From: Hyalangium versicolor
Lineage (GTDB): Bacteria; Myxococcota; Myxococcia; Myxococcales; Myxococcaceae
NCBI RefSeq assembly: GCF_020103695.1
Contig: NZ_JAHXBF010000003.1
Span: 1 to 64,000 of the forward strand
Direction of reading: 5' to 3'
DNA length: 64,000 nt
How positions within the stretch are numbered: the first letter of the stretch is position 1; each line of letters starts with the position of its first letter. The notes under the pieces were generated by a model. The model worked only from the letters and a program-made list of their open reading frames with translations, was not told the DNA's origin and searched no databases. Positions 17,013-25,694 of the stretch are shown here, piece by piece. Made by a program: the position numbers and the translations under genes.

Positions 17013-20000
17013 ATGGCGAATATTCCGGGCTTCACGCTCCTGGGTGCCGTCAGGCCAACGGGCTCGAATATCCTGTTTCACGCGGTACGGAATGTCGACA
17101 GCCTCAAAGGCATCATCAAGACGCCGATGGCGGTGTCTCCCTCTCCCCGAGAGCGTGAGCGCTACCGCCGCGAGTTCGGGATCCTGCAGCGGCTCCGGGA
17201 TGTGAGCGGCGTACCCAAGGCTCACTCCTGTGAGCTCGTCTTCGAGCGCCCGGTGCTGCTCCTGGAGGAGGTGGAGGGCACGCCGCTGTCCGAGTTCATC
17301 GGTCAGCCGTTCGAAGTGGCTCGATTCCTCGATGTGGCGATCTCCCTGGCCTCCACCCTGGCGGAGATCCACCGCCACAATGTCATCCACAAGGACATCA
17401 AGCCCTCCAACATCATCCTGCTGCCCTCGGGAGAGGCACGCGTCATCGACTTCGGCACCGCCACGCTCCAGCAGATCGAACACGTCGAGGCGGCTCCCAC
17501 GAACCTGATCGAGGGGACGCTCGCGTACATGTCGCCGGAGCAGACCGGCCGCATGAACCGCACGGTGGACTATCGGACCGATCTCTACTCGCTGGGCGTC
17601 ACCTTCTACGAGCTGCTGACGGGAACCTTGCCCTTTCGCGGGCGCGATGCGCTCGAGTGGTTCCACGCCCATATGGCGCAGCTGCCCAAGCCTCCGAACA
17701 AGCTCATTCCGAGCATTCCGGCCGTGGTGTCTTCCCTCGTCATGCGGCTGTTGGCCAAGGTCGCCGAGGAGCGCTACCAGAGCGCCGAGGGGTTGAAGGC
17801 CGATCTCGAGCGGTGCCGCGAGGGGCTGCGCCGGGGCGCGCTCGAGGAATTCCCTCTGGGCACGGAGGATGTTCCTCTCCGCTTCCAACTGCCGCAGCGG
17901 CTGTATGGACGGGACGCGCAGGTCACTGCCCTGCTCGAGGGCTTCGAGCGGGTGGTCCAGGATGGCCGGCCCGAGCTCATCCTGGTCAGTGGCTACTCCG
18001 GACTGGGCAAGTCCTCGGTGGTGCACGAACTGCACAAACCGGTGGTGCGCCAGCGCGGCTTCTTCCTCACCGGCAAGTTCGATCAGTTCCAACGGGACAT
18101 CCCCTACGCGACCCTGGCGCAAGCCATCCATGGGCTGGTGGAGCAATTGCTGGCAGGCAGTGACGAGTCGCTCGCCCGCTGGCGCGAGCGCCTGCTCCAG
18201 GCCTGGGAGGGACATGGGCAGCTCCTCTTGGACATGGTTCCTCCACTGGAGTTCATCGCGGGCCCCCAGCCGCCGGTCCCCGAGCTGCCTCCCGCCGAGG
18301 CGCAGAACCGCTTCATCCGCACCTTCCAGCGCTTCCTCGCTGTCTTCGCCACCGCCGAGCACCCGCTCGCCGTGTTCCTGGATGATCTTCAGTGGGCGGA
18401 TCTGGCCAGCCTTCGGCTCATCCAGCACCTGCTCACCCAGGAGGGCATGCCTCCGGTGCTGTGGCTCGGCGCCTACCGCGACAACGAACTCAGTCCCTCG
18501 CACTCCCTCGTTCTGGCGCTGCAAGAGATCCGCAAGGCGGGCGCGCGGGTGGCGGATCTTCGGCTCGAGCCCTTGAGTCTCGAGCAGGTCCAGCAACTCG
18601 TGGCCGACTCGCTCCCAGGTGCGGACAGGGAAGTGGTGGAGCCCCTCTCGGCGCGAGTCCACGAGAAGACCGCGGGCAATCCCTTCTTCCTCGTTCAGTT
18701 GCTGAGCACGCTGCATCAGGACGGCCTGCTCGTGCGCACGCAGGAGCGGGGATGGCGGTGGGACGCGGAGGGAGTGAAGGCCCGCGGCTACTCCGACAAC
18801 GTCGTGGACTTCATGGTGGGCCGGTTGCGTCAGCTCTCCTTTGGAACGCAGCACCTGCTGCGGCTGGCGGCCTGCGTGGGGCATGCGTTCTCGCTCCCGA
18901 TGCTGGCCACCCTCTCGGGTAGCCTGGAGCCGGAGCAGGTGGAGCAGGAATTGGAGCCCGTGCTCCAGGAGGGCTTCCTGGCACGCAGCGGACCGGAGCA
19001 GTACCGCTTCCTCCACGATCGCATCCAGCAGGCGGCTCATGCCCTCATCCCCGAGCAGGATCGCAAGGCCGTGCACCTGCGCATCGGACGACTGTTGCTG
19101 GCCAGCCTCTCTCCCGATGAGGTGCACGAGAAGCTCTTCGATGTGGTGAGCCAGCTCAACGCGGGGGCTGAGCTCATCCAGGAGCCCGAAGAGCGTCTGC
19201 GCGTCGCGCGTTTGAACGCGGAGGCGGGGTTGAAGGCCAAGGCCTCCATGGCGCACCAGTCGGCCGTCGTCTACTTCAAGAAGGCGCTCGAGTTCTTCCC
19301 GGAGGATCCCTGGCAGACGGACTACGAGCTGACCTTCAAGATCGAGATGTCCCAGGCGACGTGCGAGTTCATGAGCGGCAACCTCGCGGAGGTGCGCCAC
19401 CTGGTCGAGGAGCTGCAACGCCGGGCGCGCACGCGCACGGACATGGCGGCCGCGGCCTGCCTGAGGAGTGAGCTGCACCTCGTCGTTGGAGAGATCCCCC
19501 AGGCCGTGGATTGTCTGCTGGAGTTCCTGGGCTCGGTGGGCATGCCCATGTCAGCTCATCCCGCATGGGAGGAGGTGGTGGCGGCCCACGATGAGGTGTG
19601 GAACCTCATGGGAGAGCGGTCCGTCGAGAGCCTCGTGGACCTTCCGCTGATGACCGACCCCGACATGCAGGCGGCCATCCACGTCCTCAGCGCGCTGTTC
19701 GCCCCTTCGTACTTCACGGACAACAACCTGCTCGCGCTCCAACTGTGCCGGGTGGTCTCCCTGTCGCTTCGGTACGGCAACACCGAGGGGGGCACGCACG
19801 GCTATGGCTGGTTCGGCGTGGTGACCGGGTCCTTCTTCAAGCGGTACCAGGAAGGCCATGCCTTCGGCCTGCTCGCGCGGGAACTCGTCGAGCGCCACCG
19901 CTTCTTCGCCTTCCGCGGCAAGGTGCTCTTCGCCCAGGAGACGCTCAACCCCTGGACGCAGCCCATGAACTCGTCACTGGAGCTGGCTCGCACTGGCTTC

Positions 20001-22325
20001 CAGTACTCGCTCCAGGCAGGAGACTTTCCGATTGCCTGCTTCTGCTGCTCGCACATCGTCACGGATCGGCTCAGCCTCGGGCACCGCCTGGAGGACGTCT
20101 ACCAGGAGGCCGTCTCGCGCCGCGACTTCGCTCGCAAGGTAGGCTACGCCGACATCGATGATGTCATCCGCCTCGCCCAGCAGTACTCGCAGCAGATGCG
20201 TGGATTGACGTCGTCATTCAACAGGCTGGATGACGATGGCTTCGACGAGCAGGGCTTCGAAGCTCGATTGACGCCGAACCGCCTGACCACGCTGCATTGC
20301 TGGTACTGGCTCACCAAGATGCAGTCGCGCTTCATGTGCGGCGAATTCGAGCAGGCGCGAGAGGCGGGGGAGAAGGTCGCGCCGTTCCTCTGGTCCTCGT
20401 TCGGACTGATCCAGCTTCTGGACTACCACCTCTACCGTGCGCTGACGCTGGCCGCTTGCTTCGACGGCGTGACGCCCGACCAGCAGCGCGAGTTCTTGGA
20501 CGACATGAGGCGGCACCACCACCAGCTCGCGGAGTGGGCCAGGGAGTGCCCCCAGAATTTCCTCGGGCCCGAGCGGATGGTGTTCGCGGAGATCTCCCGT
20601 GTCACCGGGCAGCGGGATGAGGCAACCACCGCGTACGAGGAGGCGATCCACTCGGCCCAGGAGAACGGCTTCATCCAGAACGTGGGCCTGGCGAACGAGC
20701 TCGCGGCGCGCTTCTGGAACACGCGTCGGGCGCCGAGCATCTTCCGGGCCTTCGCACACGCGGCCCACACGGCCTATGGGCAGTGGGGTGCCCTGGGCAA
20801 GGTCCAGCACCTGGAGGCCCAGTGGCCGGAGCTGGTGTCCCCGTCGAGTCGCACGGGGCATCTCACCACCACCACCACGACCACCAGCACGGACTCGATG
20901 CAGATCGACGCGCTCACGGTGGTGAAGGCCCAACTCGCCATCTCCAGTGAGATCGTGCTGGAGCGGCTCGTGGCCATGCTGATGCAGGTGGCCCTCGAGA
21001 ATGCGGGGGCCCAGCGTGGCGCCCTGTTGCTGGCGCGGGGCGACACGCTCGTAGTGGTGGCCACCTCGGGTGCTTCCCAGGGCTGGTTCTCGGCTTCTTC
21101 CGAGGAGGAATCCTCCCGCAGGCTGCCGTGGTCGCTCATCGCCTACGTCAAGCGCACGCGTGAGCACGTGCTCGTCGGAGACGCCTCGAAGCCCCACTCC
21201 TTCTCGTCCGATGCGTACCTGGAGGGCGGCGGGGTTCGTTCCCTGCTGTGCCTGCCGCTTCTGCGCCAGGAGTCGTTCGACGGAGTGCTGTACCTGGAGA
21301 ACAACCTCGCCACGAACGCTTTCACCCCGGGACGGCTCTCACTGCTCAAGCACCTGGCGTCCCAGGCCGCCATCTCCATCGAGAACGCCCGGCTGTATGG
21401 AGATATCCAGCGGGCTGAAGCGGCGCTGCGCCGGGCCAATGACGATTTGGAGCGGCGGGTGGAGGAGCGCACGCGTGAGCTCCGGGAACTCCAGGAGCGG
21501 CTGGTGGACACGGCTCGCGAGGTGGGCATGACGGAGGTGGCCTCCAACGTGCTCCACAGCGTGGGCAATGTGCTCACCAGCACTGTCATCAACTTCGAGG
21601 AGATGCTCGGGACACTGAATGGCTCGCGTATCGACCGGGTGAAGAAGGCCTCCTCCATGTTGAAGCAGAGCCCCGAGGAACTGGTGCACTTCCTCACGAG
21701 GGATCCTCGCGGCACTCGGTTGGCCTCCTATCTGGAAGAGCTGGGAGACGAGCTGCTCCGCGAGCATGAGCGCCTGCGCGAGGGCTTGTGGACGATGGGC
21801 CAGCACATCGAGCACATCCGGGTCATCGTCCAGGTGCAGCAGAACTACGCCAGGACCACGCTGCTGGTGGAGGAGTGCGATCTGTCACAGCTCATCGAGG
21901 ATGCGCTGCGCATCCAGATGGCGGCGCTCCAGCGCCATGGCGTCTCCGCCATGCGAGAGCTCTCACCGGTGCCTCGCATCCGCGCCGATAAGCACAAGGT
22001 GCTGCAGATCCTCATCAACCTGATCAGCAACGCCAAGGACGCGCTGGATTCGTCTCCCGCTGGACAGAGGAGCTTGCTCGTTCGGCTCGAACGTCTGGAG
22101 AACCGGGTGCGTGTCCAGGTGGTGGACAACGGCGCGGGGATTGCCCCCGAGATCCGGGAGCACCTCTTCTCCCACGGGTTCACCACGCGGAAGGAGGGGC
22201 ACGGCTTTGGCCTCCATACGAGCGCCCTGGCGGCACAGATGATGGGAGGGCGCCTCACGCTGGAGAGCGAGGGGCCGGGCAAGGGGGCCACGGCCACCTT
22301 GGAGATCCCGCTCGGAGATACCTGA
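17013..22325 (+). CDS. Giant hybrid: Ser/Thr kinase, AAA-type ATPase, GAF and histidine kinase
   Basis: This 1770-residue protein links two phosphorylation systems. Residues 1-270 form a Hanks kinase with HKDIKPSN (about 123, His-Lys-Asp instead of His-Arg-Asp), DFGTA and Y-M-S-P-E-Q-T-G-R-M-N-R. A predicted ATPase follows with Walker A G-Y-S-G-L-G-K-S-S (about 327) and Walker B V-F-L-D-D-L-Q-W-A-D. A long helical TPR-like region runs from about 700 to 1280, then a GAF domain (about 1330-1460), a coiled coil, an H-box with N-V-L-H-S-V-G-N (about 1510) and a HATPase domain (N-box L-I-N-L-I-S-N-A-K-D-A-L, G-boxes D-N-G-A-G-I and G-H-G-F-G-L-H). This architecture is known from myxobacteria and cyanobacteria. 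No membrane helices are seen, so it should be cytoplasmic. No response regulator is adjacent. Confidence 0.9.
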   Translation: MANIPGFTLLGAVRPTGSNILFHAVRNVDSLKGIIKTPMAVSPSPRERERYRREFGILQRLRDVSGVPKAHSCELVFERPVLLLEEVEGTPLSEFIGQPFEVARFLDVAISLASTLAEIHRHNVIHKDIKPSNIILLPSGEARVIDFGTATLQQIEHVEAAPTNLIEGTLAYMSPEQTGRMNRTVDYRTDLYSLGVTFYELLTGTLPFRGRDALEWFHAHMAQLPKPPNKLIPSIPAVVSSLVMRLLAKVAEERYQSAEGLKADLERCREGLRRGALEEFPLGTEDVPLRFQLPQRLYGRDAQVTALLEGFERVVQDGRPELILVSGYSGLGKSSVVHELHKPVVRQRGFFLTGKFDQFQRDIPYATLAQAIHGLVEQLLAGSDESLARWRERLLQAWEGHGQLLLDMVPPLEFIAGPQPPVPELPPAEAQNRFIRTFQRFLAVFATAEHPLAVFLDDLQWADLASLRLIQHLLTQEGMPPVLWLGAYRDNELSPSHSLVLALQEIRKAGARVADLRLEPLSLEQVQQLVADSLPGADREVVEPLSARVHEKTAGNPFFLVQLLSTLHQDGLLVRTQERGWRWDAEGVKARGYSDNVVDFMVGRLRQLSFGTQHLLRLAACVGHAFSLPMLATLSGSLEPEQVEQELEPVLQEGFLARSGPEQYRFLHDRIQQAAHALIPEQDRKAVHLRIGRLLLASLSPDEVHEKLFDVVSQLNAGAELIQEPEERLRVARLNAEAGLKAKASMAHQSAVVYFKKALEFFPEDPWQTDYELTFKIEMSQATCEFMSGNLAEVRHLVEELQRRARTRTDMAAAACLRSELHLVVGEIPQAVDCLLEFLGSVGMPMSAHPAWEEVVAAHDEVWNLMGERSVESLVDLPLMTDPDMQAAIHVLSALFAPSYFTDNNLLALQLCRVVSLSLRYGNTEGGTHGYGWFGVVTGSFFKRYQEGHAFGLLARELVERHRFFAFRGKVLFAQETLNPWTQPMNSSLELARTGFQYSLQAGDFPIACFCCSHIVTDRLSLGHRLEDVYQEAVSRRDFARKVGYADIDDVIRLAQQYSQQMRGLTSSFNRLDDDGFDEQGFEARLTPNRLTTLHCWYWLTKMQSRFMCGEFEQAREAGEKVAPFLWSSFGLIQLLDYHLYRALTLAACFDGVTPDQQREFLDDMRRHHHQLAEWARECPQNFLGPERMVFAEISRVTGQRDEATTAYEEAIHSAQENGFIQNVGLANELAARFWNTRRAPSIFRAFAHAAHTAYGQWGALGKVQHLEAQWPELVSPSSRTGHLTTTTTTTSTDSMQIDALTVVKAQLAISSEIVLERLVAMLMQVALENAGAQRGALLLARGDTLVVVATSGASQGWFSASSEEESSRRLPWSLIAYVKRTREHVLVGDASKPHSFSSDAYLEGGGVRSLLCLPLLRQESFDGVLYLENNLATNAFTPGRLSLLKHLASQAAISIENARLYGDIQRAEAALRRANDDLERRVEERTRELRELQERLVDTAREVGMTEVASNVLHSVGNVLTSTVINFEEMLGTLNGSRIDRVKKASSMLKQSPEELVHFLTRDPRGTRLASYLEELGDELLREHERLREGLWTMGQHIEHIRVIVQVQQNYARTTLLVEECDLSQLIEDALRIQMAALQRHGVSAMRELSPVPRIRADKHKVLQILINLISNAKDALDSSPAGQRSLLVRLERLENRVRVQVVDNGAGIAPEIREHLFSHGFTTRKEGHGFGLHTSALAAQMMGGRLTLESEGPGKGATATLEIPLGDT

Positions 22326-22390
22326 CAGAAGGGTGTCACAGCCGGGCTCCAAGGTGCAGGGTGTCCTACAGTCACCCGACGGAGAGGGAG

Positions 22391-23551
22391 ATGGGCTTGC
22401 CCAGGCGAAAGACACCCCACACGGCATCCGTGGACCCCGGCAGCGAGTCGGGCCGGGTGCTCAGCCCGCGAGCACTCAACCGGGCCCTGCTCGAGCGGCA
22501 GATGCTGCTGCGCCGGTGGAAGCTGTCCGCGGCCGAGGCCATCGAGCGGCTGGTCGGCATGCAATCCCAGGTGCCAGCGTCGCCCTATGTGGGGCTGTGG
22601 TCGCGGCTGGAGGGGTTTCTCCCCGAGGAACTGAGCCGGATGATCCAGGACCGGGAGGCGGTGCGCACGGTGTTGATGCGCTCGACGGTGCACCTGGTGA
22701 CGGCTCGGGACTGCCTGTCCTTGCGCCCGGTGCTGCAGTCCGCGCTGGAGCGATCCTTATATAGTGCCAGTCCGTTTGGCCGACTCCTCGCCGGAATGGA
22801 CATTCCGGCGCTCCTGGAGGCGGGCAGGGCGCTCGCGGAGGAAAAGCCGCGCACCAAGGCGGAGCTGGGCTTGTTGCTGCGGAAGCGGTGGCCCCGGCGC
22901 GATGCCGAATCCCTGGGCAACGCCATCCGCACTTTGGTGCCGTTGGTTCAGGTGCCTCCTCGCGGTCTCTGGGGGGCCAGCGGACAGGCCTTGTGCACCA
23001 CGGCGGAGGCCTGGCTCGGTCGTCCGATCGAGCAGGACTCTGCTCCGGACTCGCTGGTGTTGCGCTATCTGGCCGCGTTCGGTCCGGCCAGTGTTCGGGA
23101 TGTGCAAGCCTGGTCGGGATTGACCGGACTGGGCGAGGTGATCGAGCGGCTGCGGCCTCGCCTGCGCTCCTTCGTCAACGAGCAGGGCACCGAGCTGCTC
23201 GATCTCCCCGATGCTCCGCTGCCGGATCCCGACACGGTGGCTCCACCGCGATTCCTGCCGGAGTACGACAACGTGCTCGTCGCCTACGTCGATCGGGCGC
23301 GCATCATCCCAGAGGAGCACCGCAAGTGGGTGGTGAGCCACCTCGGGCATCAGATGGTGCTCGTGGACGGCTTCGTTCGCGGCACCTGGAAGATCACCCG
23401 GCAGCGAGGGGCTATCACCCTGCGCATCCAGCCTTTCGAACGGCTCTCCAGCAAGGACTCGGCTGCGTTGACGCGGGAGGGCGCGGGGTTGCTCGACTTT
23501 GTTGCGCCCGAGGTCAGCAAGAGGGACATCCAGCTCACTTCACCGAAGTGA
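22391..23551 (+). CDS. Winged-helix DNA-binding protein of the AlkZ-like (HTH_42) superfamily
   Basis: The product (386 residues) matches the HTH_42 superfamily, whose best-studied member AlkZ is a DNA glycosylase that unhooks interstrand crosslinks. Visible marks are M-Q-S-Q-V-P-A-S-P-Y-V-G-L-W-S-R-L near residue 55 (the position of the catalytic Q-x-Q in AlkZ), R-S-T-V-H-L-V-T-A-R-D, several winged-helix segments, and the C-terminal L-P-E-Y-D-N. The middle residue of Q-S-Q is polar rather than aliphatic, so catalytic activity is uncertain. ATG 22391 lies directly after a GGAGAGGGAG run; a GTG at 22361 is an alternative. It is in the same direction as the hybrid kinase, 65 bases downstream. 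Confidence 0.7.
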   Translation: MGLPRRKTPHTASVDPGSESGRVLSPRALNRALLERQMLLRRWKLSAAEAIERLVGMQSQVPASPYVGLWSRLEGFLPEELSRMIQDREAVRTVLMRSTVHLVTARDCLSLRPVLQSALERSLYSASPFGRLLAGMDIPALLEAGRALAEEKPRTKAELGLLLRKRWPRRDAESLGNAIRTLVPLVQVPPRGLWGASGQALCTTAEAWLGRPIEQDSAPDSLVLRYLAAFGPASVRDVQAWSGLTGLGEVIERLRPRLRSFVNEQGTELLDLPDAPLPDPDTVAPPRFLPEYDNVLVAYVDRARIIPEEHRKWVVSHLGHQMVLVDGFVRGTWKITRQRGAITLRIQPFERLSSKDSAALTREGAGLLDFVAPEVSKRDIQLTSPK

Positions 23552-23552
23552 G

Positions 23553-25166
23553 TCAGTCGAGCAGGTGCGGGTTGCGCACGATGAGCAGCCCGGCCTGGAC
23601 GGTGCTCACGTAGTCGTTGATGTGGCCGGCGCGGGCGAGCTGGCTCGCGTCGCGGATGCCCGTCTCGCTGATGACCTGGTCCACCTTCTCCTCGCCCTGG
23701 TTGTAGCCCGCGAGCGCCAGGCGCCAGTCCCCGTAACGGCCGTACAGGTCGGAGAAGAGGGCCGCCGCGGCCTGTGTTTCCCGCGCGACGTCGAGCCGCT
23801 CGTCACGCTGGGCATCCACCGTCAGCCCGTACTTGCGCGCCGTCGAGGGGATGAACATCCACACGCCCGCGCCGCGCATTCCCGGAGCCAGCGACGTCTC
23901 TTTCGAGATCTCCGGCAGGTTGCTCACCGCGGACTCGATGACGGCCACCGCCAGGAGCCCCTCGGGCAGATCCTTCGCTCGCAGGGAACTCAAGAGGGCC
24001 TCTCGGTGGGTGGTCAGGTTCGTCAGCGCCTTCTGCATGAAGGCTCGGCCCTTGGGCGTGGAGATGAGCTTGTTGAGCTTCTCCACCACCATCTCGTCCA
24101 CGATGACGGGGAGATCGCCTTGCTTCTGGCTGGCCTGAGCGAGTGCCTTCGCCTCGGCGAGCGTGACGGCTCGGCCCTGGGCGGCGCTCTGGGCCCAGAG
24201 CGCCAGCGGGGTGAGCGCCAGGGCCACGGCGACGACGAGCCCAGCGGCGTGGTGCGGACGGCTGGTACGGGACTGGAAGAGCATTTCGATTCTCCGCTGC
24301 GTGGGGTGAGCCATTCCGGTGACGCCCAGGGGCAGGGACCGGGAAGGGATGGCGCGCTGTGCCGCCTCGAAGAGGCACCGCGCGTAGTCATGGGGACGCG
24401 CCTTGCCTCCGGATACGAGCGCCTCATCGCAGGCGAACTCCTGGCAGGTGGCGAGCCACCGGCCGAAGGCCCGCACGGCGGGGTTCCAGAAGAAGAGGCC
24501 GCTCAGGATCAGTCGCAGGTAGGCGAGCACCGTGTCTCGCTGGCGGTGGTGCTGGAGCTCGTGCAGCACCGTCAGCCGCAGGGCCTGGTCATCCTCCAGA
24601 AGGGCAGGAGGCACGGCGACCCATGCGCGAGGCCCGGGGCCCAGGCGCGGGAACCAGGCTGAGAACGCGGTGGAGTCCGATTCGCAGAGAACCACGGCCA
24701 CGCGACCCACCTCGCGCAGGCGAGGCATCGCTTCGAGCCTTCGCAGCAGGCGCAGGTGCTGGTGGAGCTGCCGAGCACAGAGTGCCACCGAGATCGATCC
24801 GATGATGAGGACCACGGCCATCCCAACTGGAAGGGGCACAGGAGGCTCGGCAGGGCGGGGCGACGTTGCACGAGGCGTCGAGACCCACGCCAGCTCCGGC
24901 AGGCGCGCGGTGTGGCGCACCACGGAGCGATCAAACGTGAAGAGCGGCCCGGTGGGCATGAGCCCTCGCACCGACAGACAGGCCACGGGCAGGAGGATGG
25001 CCACAGTGAGCACGGCCCGTCCGGCCCACAGCGTCTGCCGCGCTGGGATGGGCCAGCCCAGACGCCCGAGGGCCGCGAGCGGGACCCGCAGGAGCACGAA
25101 GCCCACCGTCAGCAGTGCCGCGACGCTCAGATAGAGCGCGGTCCCATCGCGCCAGAGTGCACTCAT
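23553..25166 (-). CDS. BlaR1-like M56 metallopeptidase fused to a lytic transglycosylase domain
   Basis: This 537-residue membrane protein combines two domains. The N-terminal part has several hydrophobic helices and the zinc motif H-E-L-Q-H (about 203-208) with a downstream E-F-A-C-D-E, as in M56 (BlaR1/MecR1) peptidases. Another hydrophobic helix (about 300-320) follows. Instead of a penicillin-binding sensor domain, residues about 400-520 form an SLT-type transglycosylase: catalytic Glu in A-V-I-E-S-A, G-A-G-V-W-M-F-I-P-S-T-A-R-K-Y-G and A-L-A-G-Y-N-Q-G. Its start overlaps the BlaI stop by four bases (ATGA). I infer that peptidoglycan or its fragments are sensed outside and the cytoplasmic peptidase then relieves BlaI repression. 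Confidence 0.85.
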   Translation of the reverse strand: MSALWRDGTALYLSVAALLTVGFVLLRVPLAALGRLGWPIPARQTLWAGRAVLTVAILLPVACLSVRGLMPTGPLFTFDRSVVRHTARLPELAWVSTPRATSPRPAEPPVPLPVGMAVVLIIGSISVALCARQLHQHLRLLRRLEAMPRLREVGRVAVVLCESDSTAFSAWFPRLGPGPRAWVAVPPALLEDDQALRLTVLHELQHHRQRDTVLAYLRLILSGLFFWNPAVRAFGRWLATCQEFACDEALVSGGKARPHDYARCLFEAAQRAIPSRSLPLGVTGMAHPTQRRIEMLFQSRTSRPHHAAGLVVAVALALTPLALWAQSAAQGRAVTLAEAKALAQASQKQGDLPVIVDEMVVEKLNKLISTPKGRAFMQKALTNLTTHREALLSSLRAKDLPEGLLAVAVIESAVSNLPEISKETSLAPGMRGAGVWMFIPSTARKYGLTVDAQRDERLDVARETQAAAALFSDLYGRYGDWRLALAGYNQGEEKVDQVISETGIRDASQLARAGHINDYVSTVQAGLLIVRNPHLLD

Positions 25167-25561
25167 GGCTTGGACCTCTTCGAGTCGAGGAGCTTGCGGA
25201 TCTGAGCAGCTTCCTCGGGAGAGAGAGGGACGGCCTCGACCAGTCGCTCCACCAGGGCGGAAGGGGTTCCTTCGAATACCGTCTCCACGAGGTGCCGGAC
25301 GCTTTGGACTTCATAGGCCTCGCGTGGCAGCAGCGCTGAGTACAGGTGCCCGCGCCCCACCTTCCGGCTTTGCAGCACCCCCTTCTGTTCGAGGATGCGC
25401 AGCACCGTGGAGACCGAGGTGTAGGCCAGCTTGCGCTCGGGCGGCAGGGCCTCGAGCACGTCCGCCACGCTCACCTCGCCCTGCTTCCAGACGATGTGCA
25501 TGAGCTCCAACTCCACGGGCGTGAGCGGCCGGGCGGCGTCTTCGAGCGGTGACTTGGGCAC
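25163..25561 (-). CDS. BlaI/MecI-family repressor
   Basis: The 132-residue protein is a BlaI/MecI/CopY repressor: a winged helix with L-T-P-V-E-L-E-L-M-H-I-V-W, then Y-T-S-V-S-T-V-L-R-I-L-E-Q-K-G in the recognition region, and a short C-terminal dimerisation segment. Such repressors hold promoters shut as dimers and are cleaved or released when the paired M56 peptidase is activated. GTG 25561 has GGAGG upstream. It is the first gene of a two-gene unit with the M56-transglycosylase, and its own upstream region carries overlapping palindromes (25588-25626), so it is probably autoregulated. Confidence 0.9.
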   Translation of the reverse strand: MPKSPLEDAARPLTPVELELMHIVWKQGEVSVADVLEALPPERKLAYTSVSTVLRILEQKGVLQSRKVGRGHLYSALLPREAYEVQSVRHLVETVFEGTPSALVERLVEAVPLSPEEAAQIRKLLDSKRSKP

Positions 25562-25587
25562 AGGTCCAACCTCCGGAGGGGCAAACT

Positions 25588-25626
25588 ACTAAGACCTTAG
25601 TTGGAATGCAACTAAGGCATTAGTTG
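25588..25626. promoter_or_regulatory. Nested operator palindromes upstream of blaI-like gene
   Basis: ACTAAG-N2-CTTAGT (25588-25601) and CAACTAA-N4-TTAGTTG (25609-25626) are two perfect dyads. The right half of the first (CTTAGTTG, 25596-25603) and the left half of the second (CAACTAAG, 25609-25616) also form a third dyad with a five-base spacer. All lie 27-65 bases upstream of the BlaI GTG, over the expected promoter, and also face the helicase gene starting at 25695. They are the obvious candidate BlaI sites and may allow stacked dimers. Confidence 0.7.
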
Positions 25627-25694
25627 ATGAGTTTGAGCCTGATGTGTGCGGGAGTGCTTTCATCTGGGCCCGTCCTGGGGCGTGATGGCCGGGC

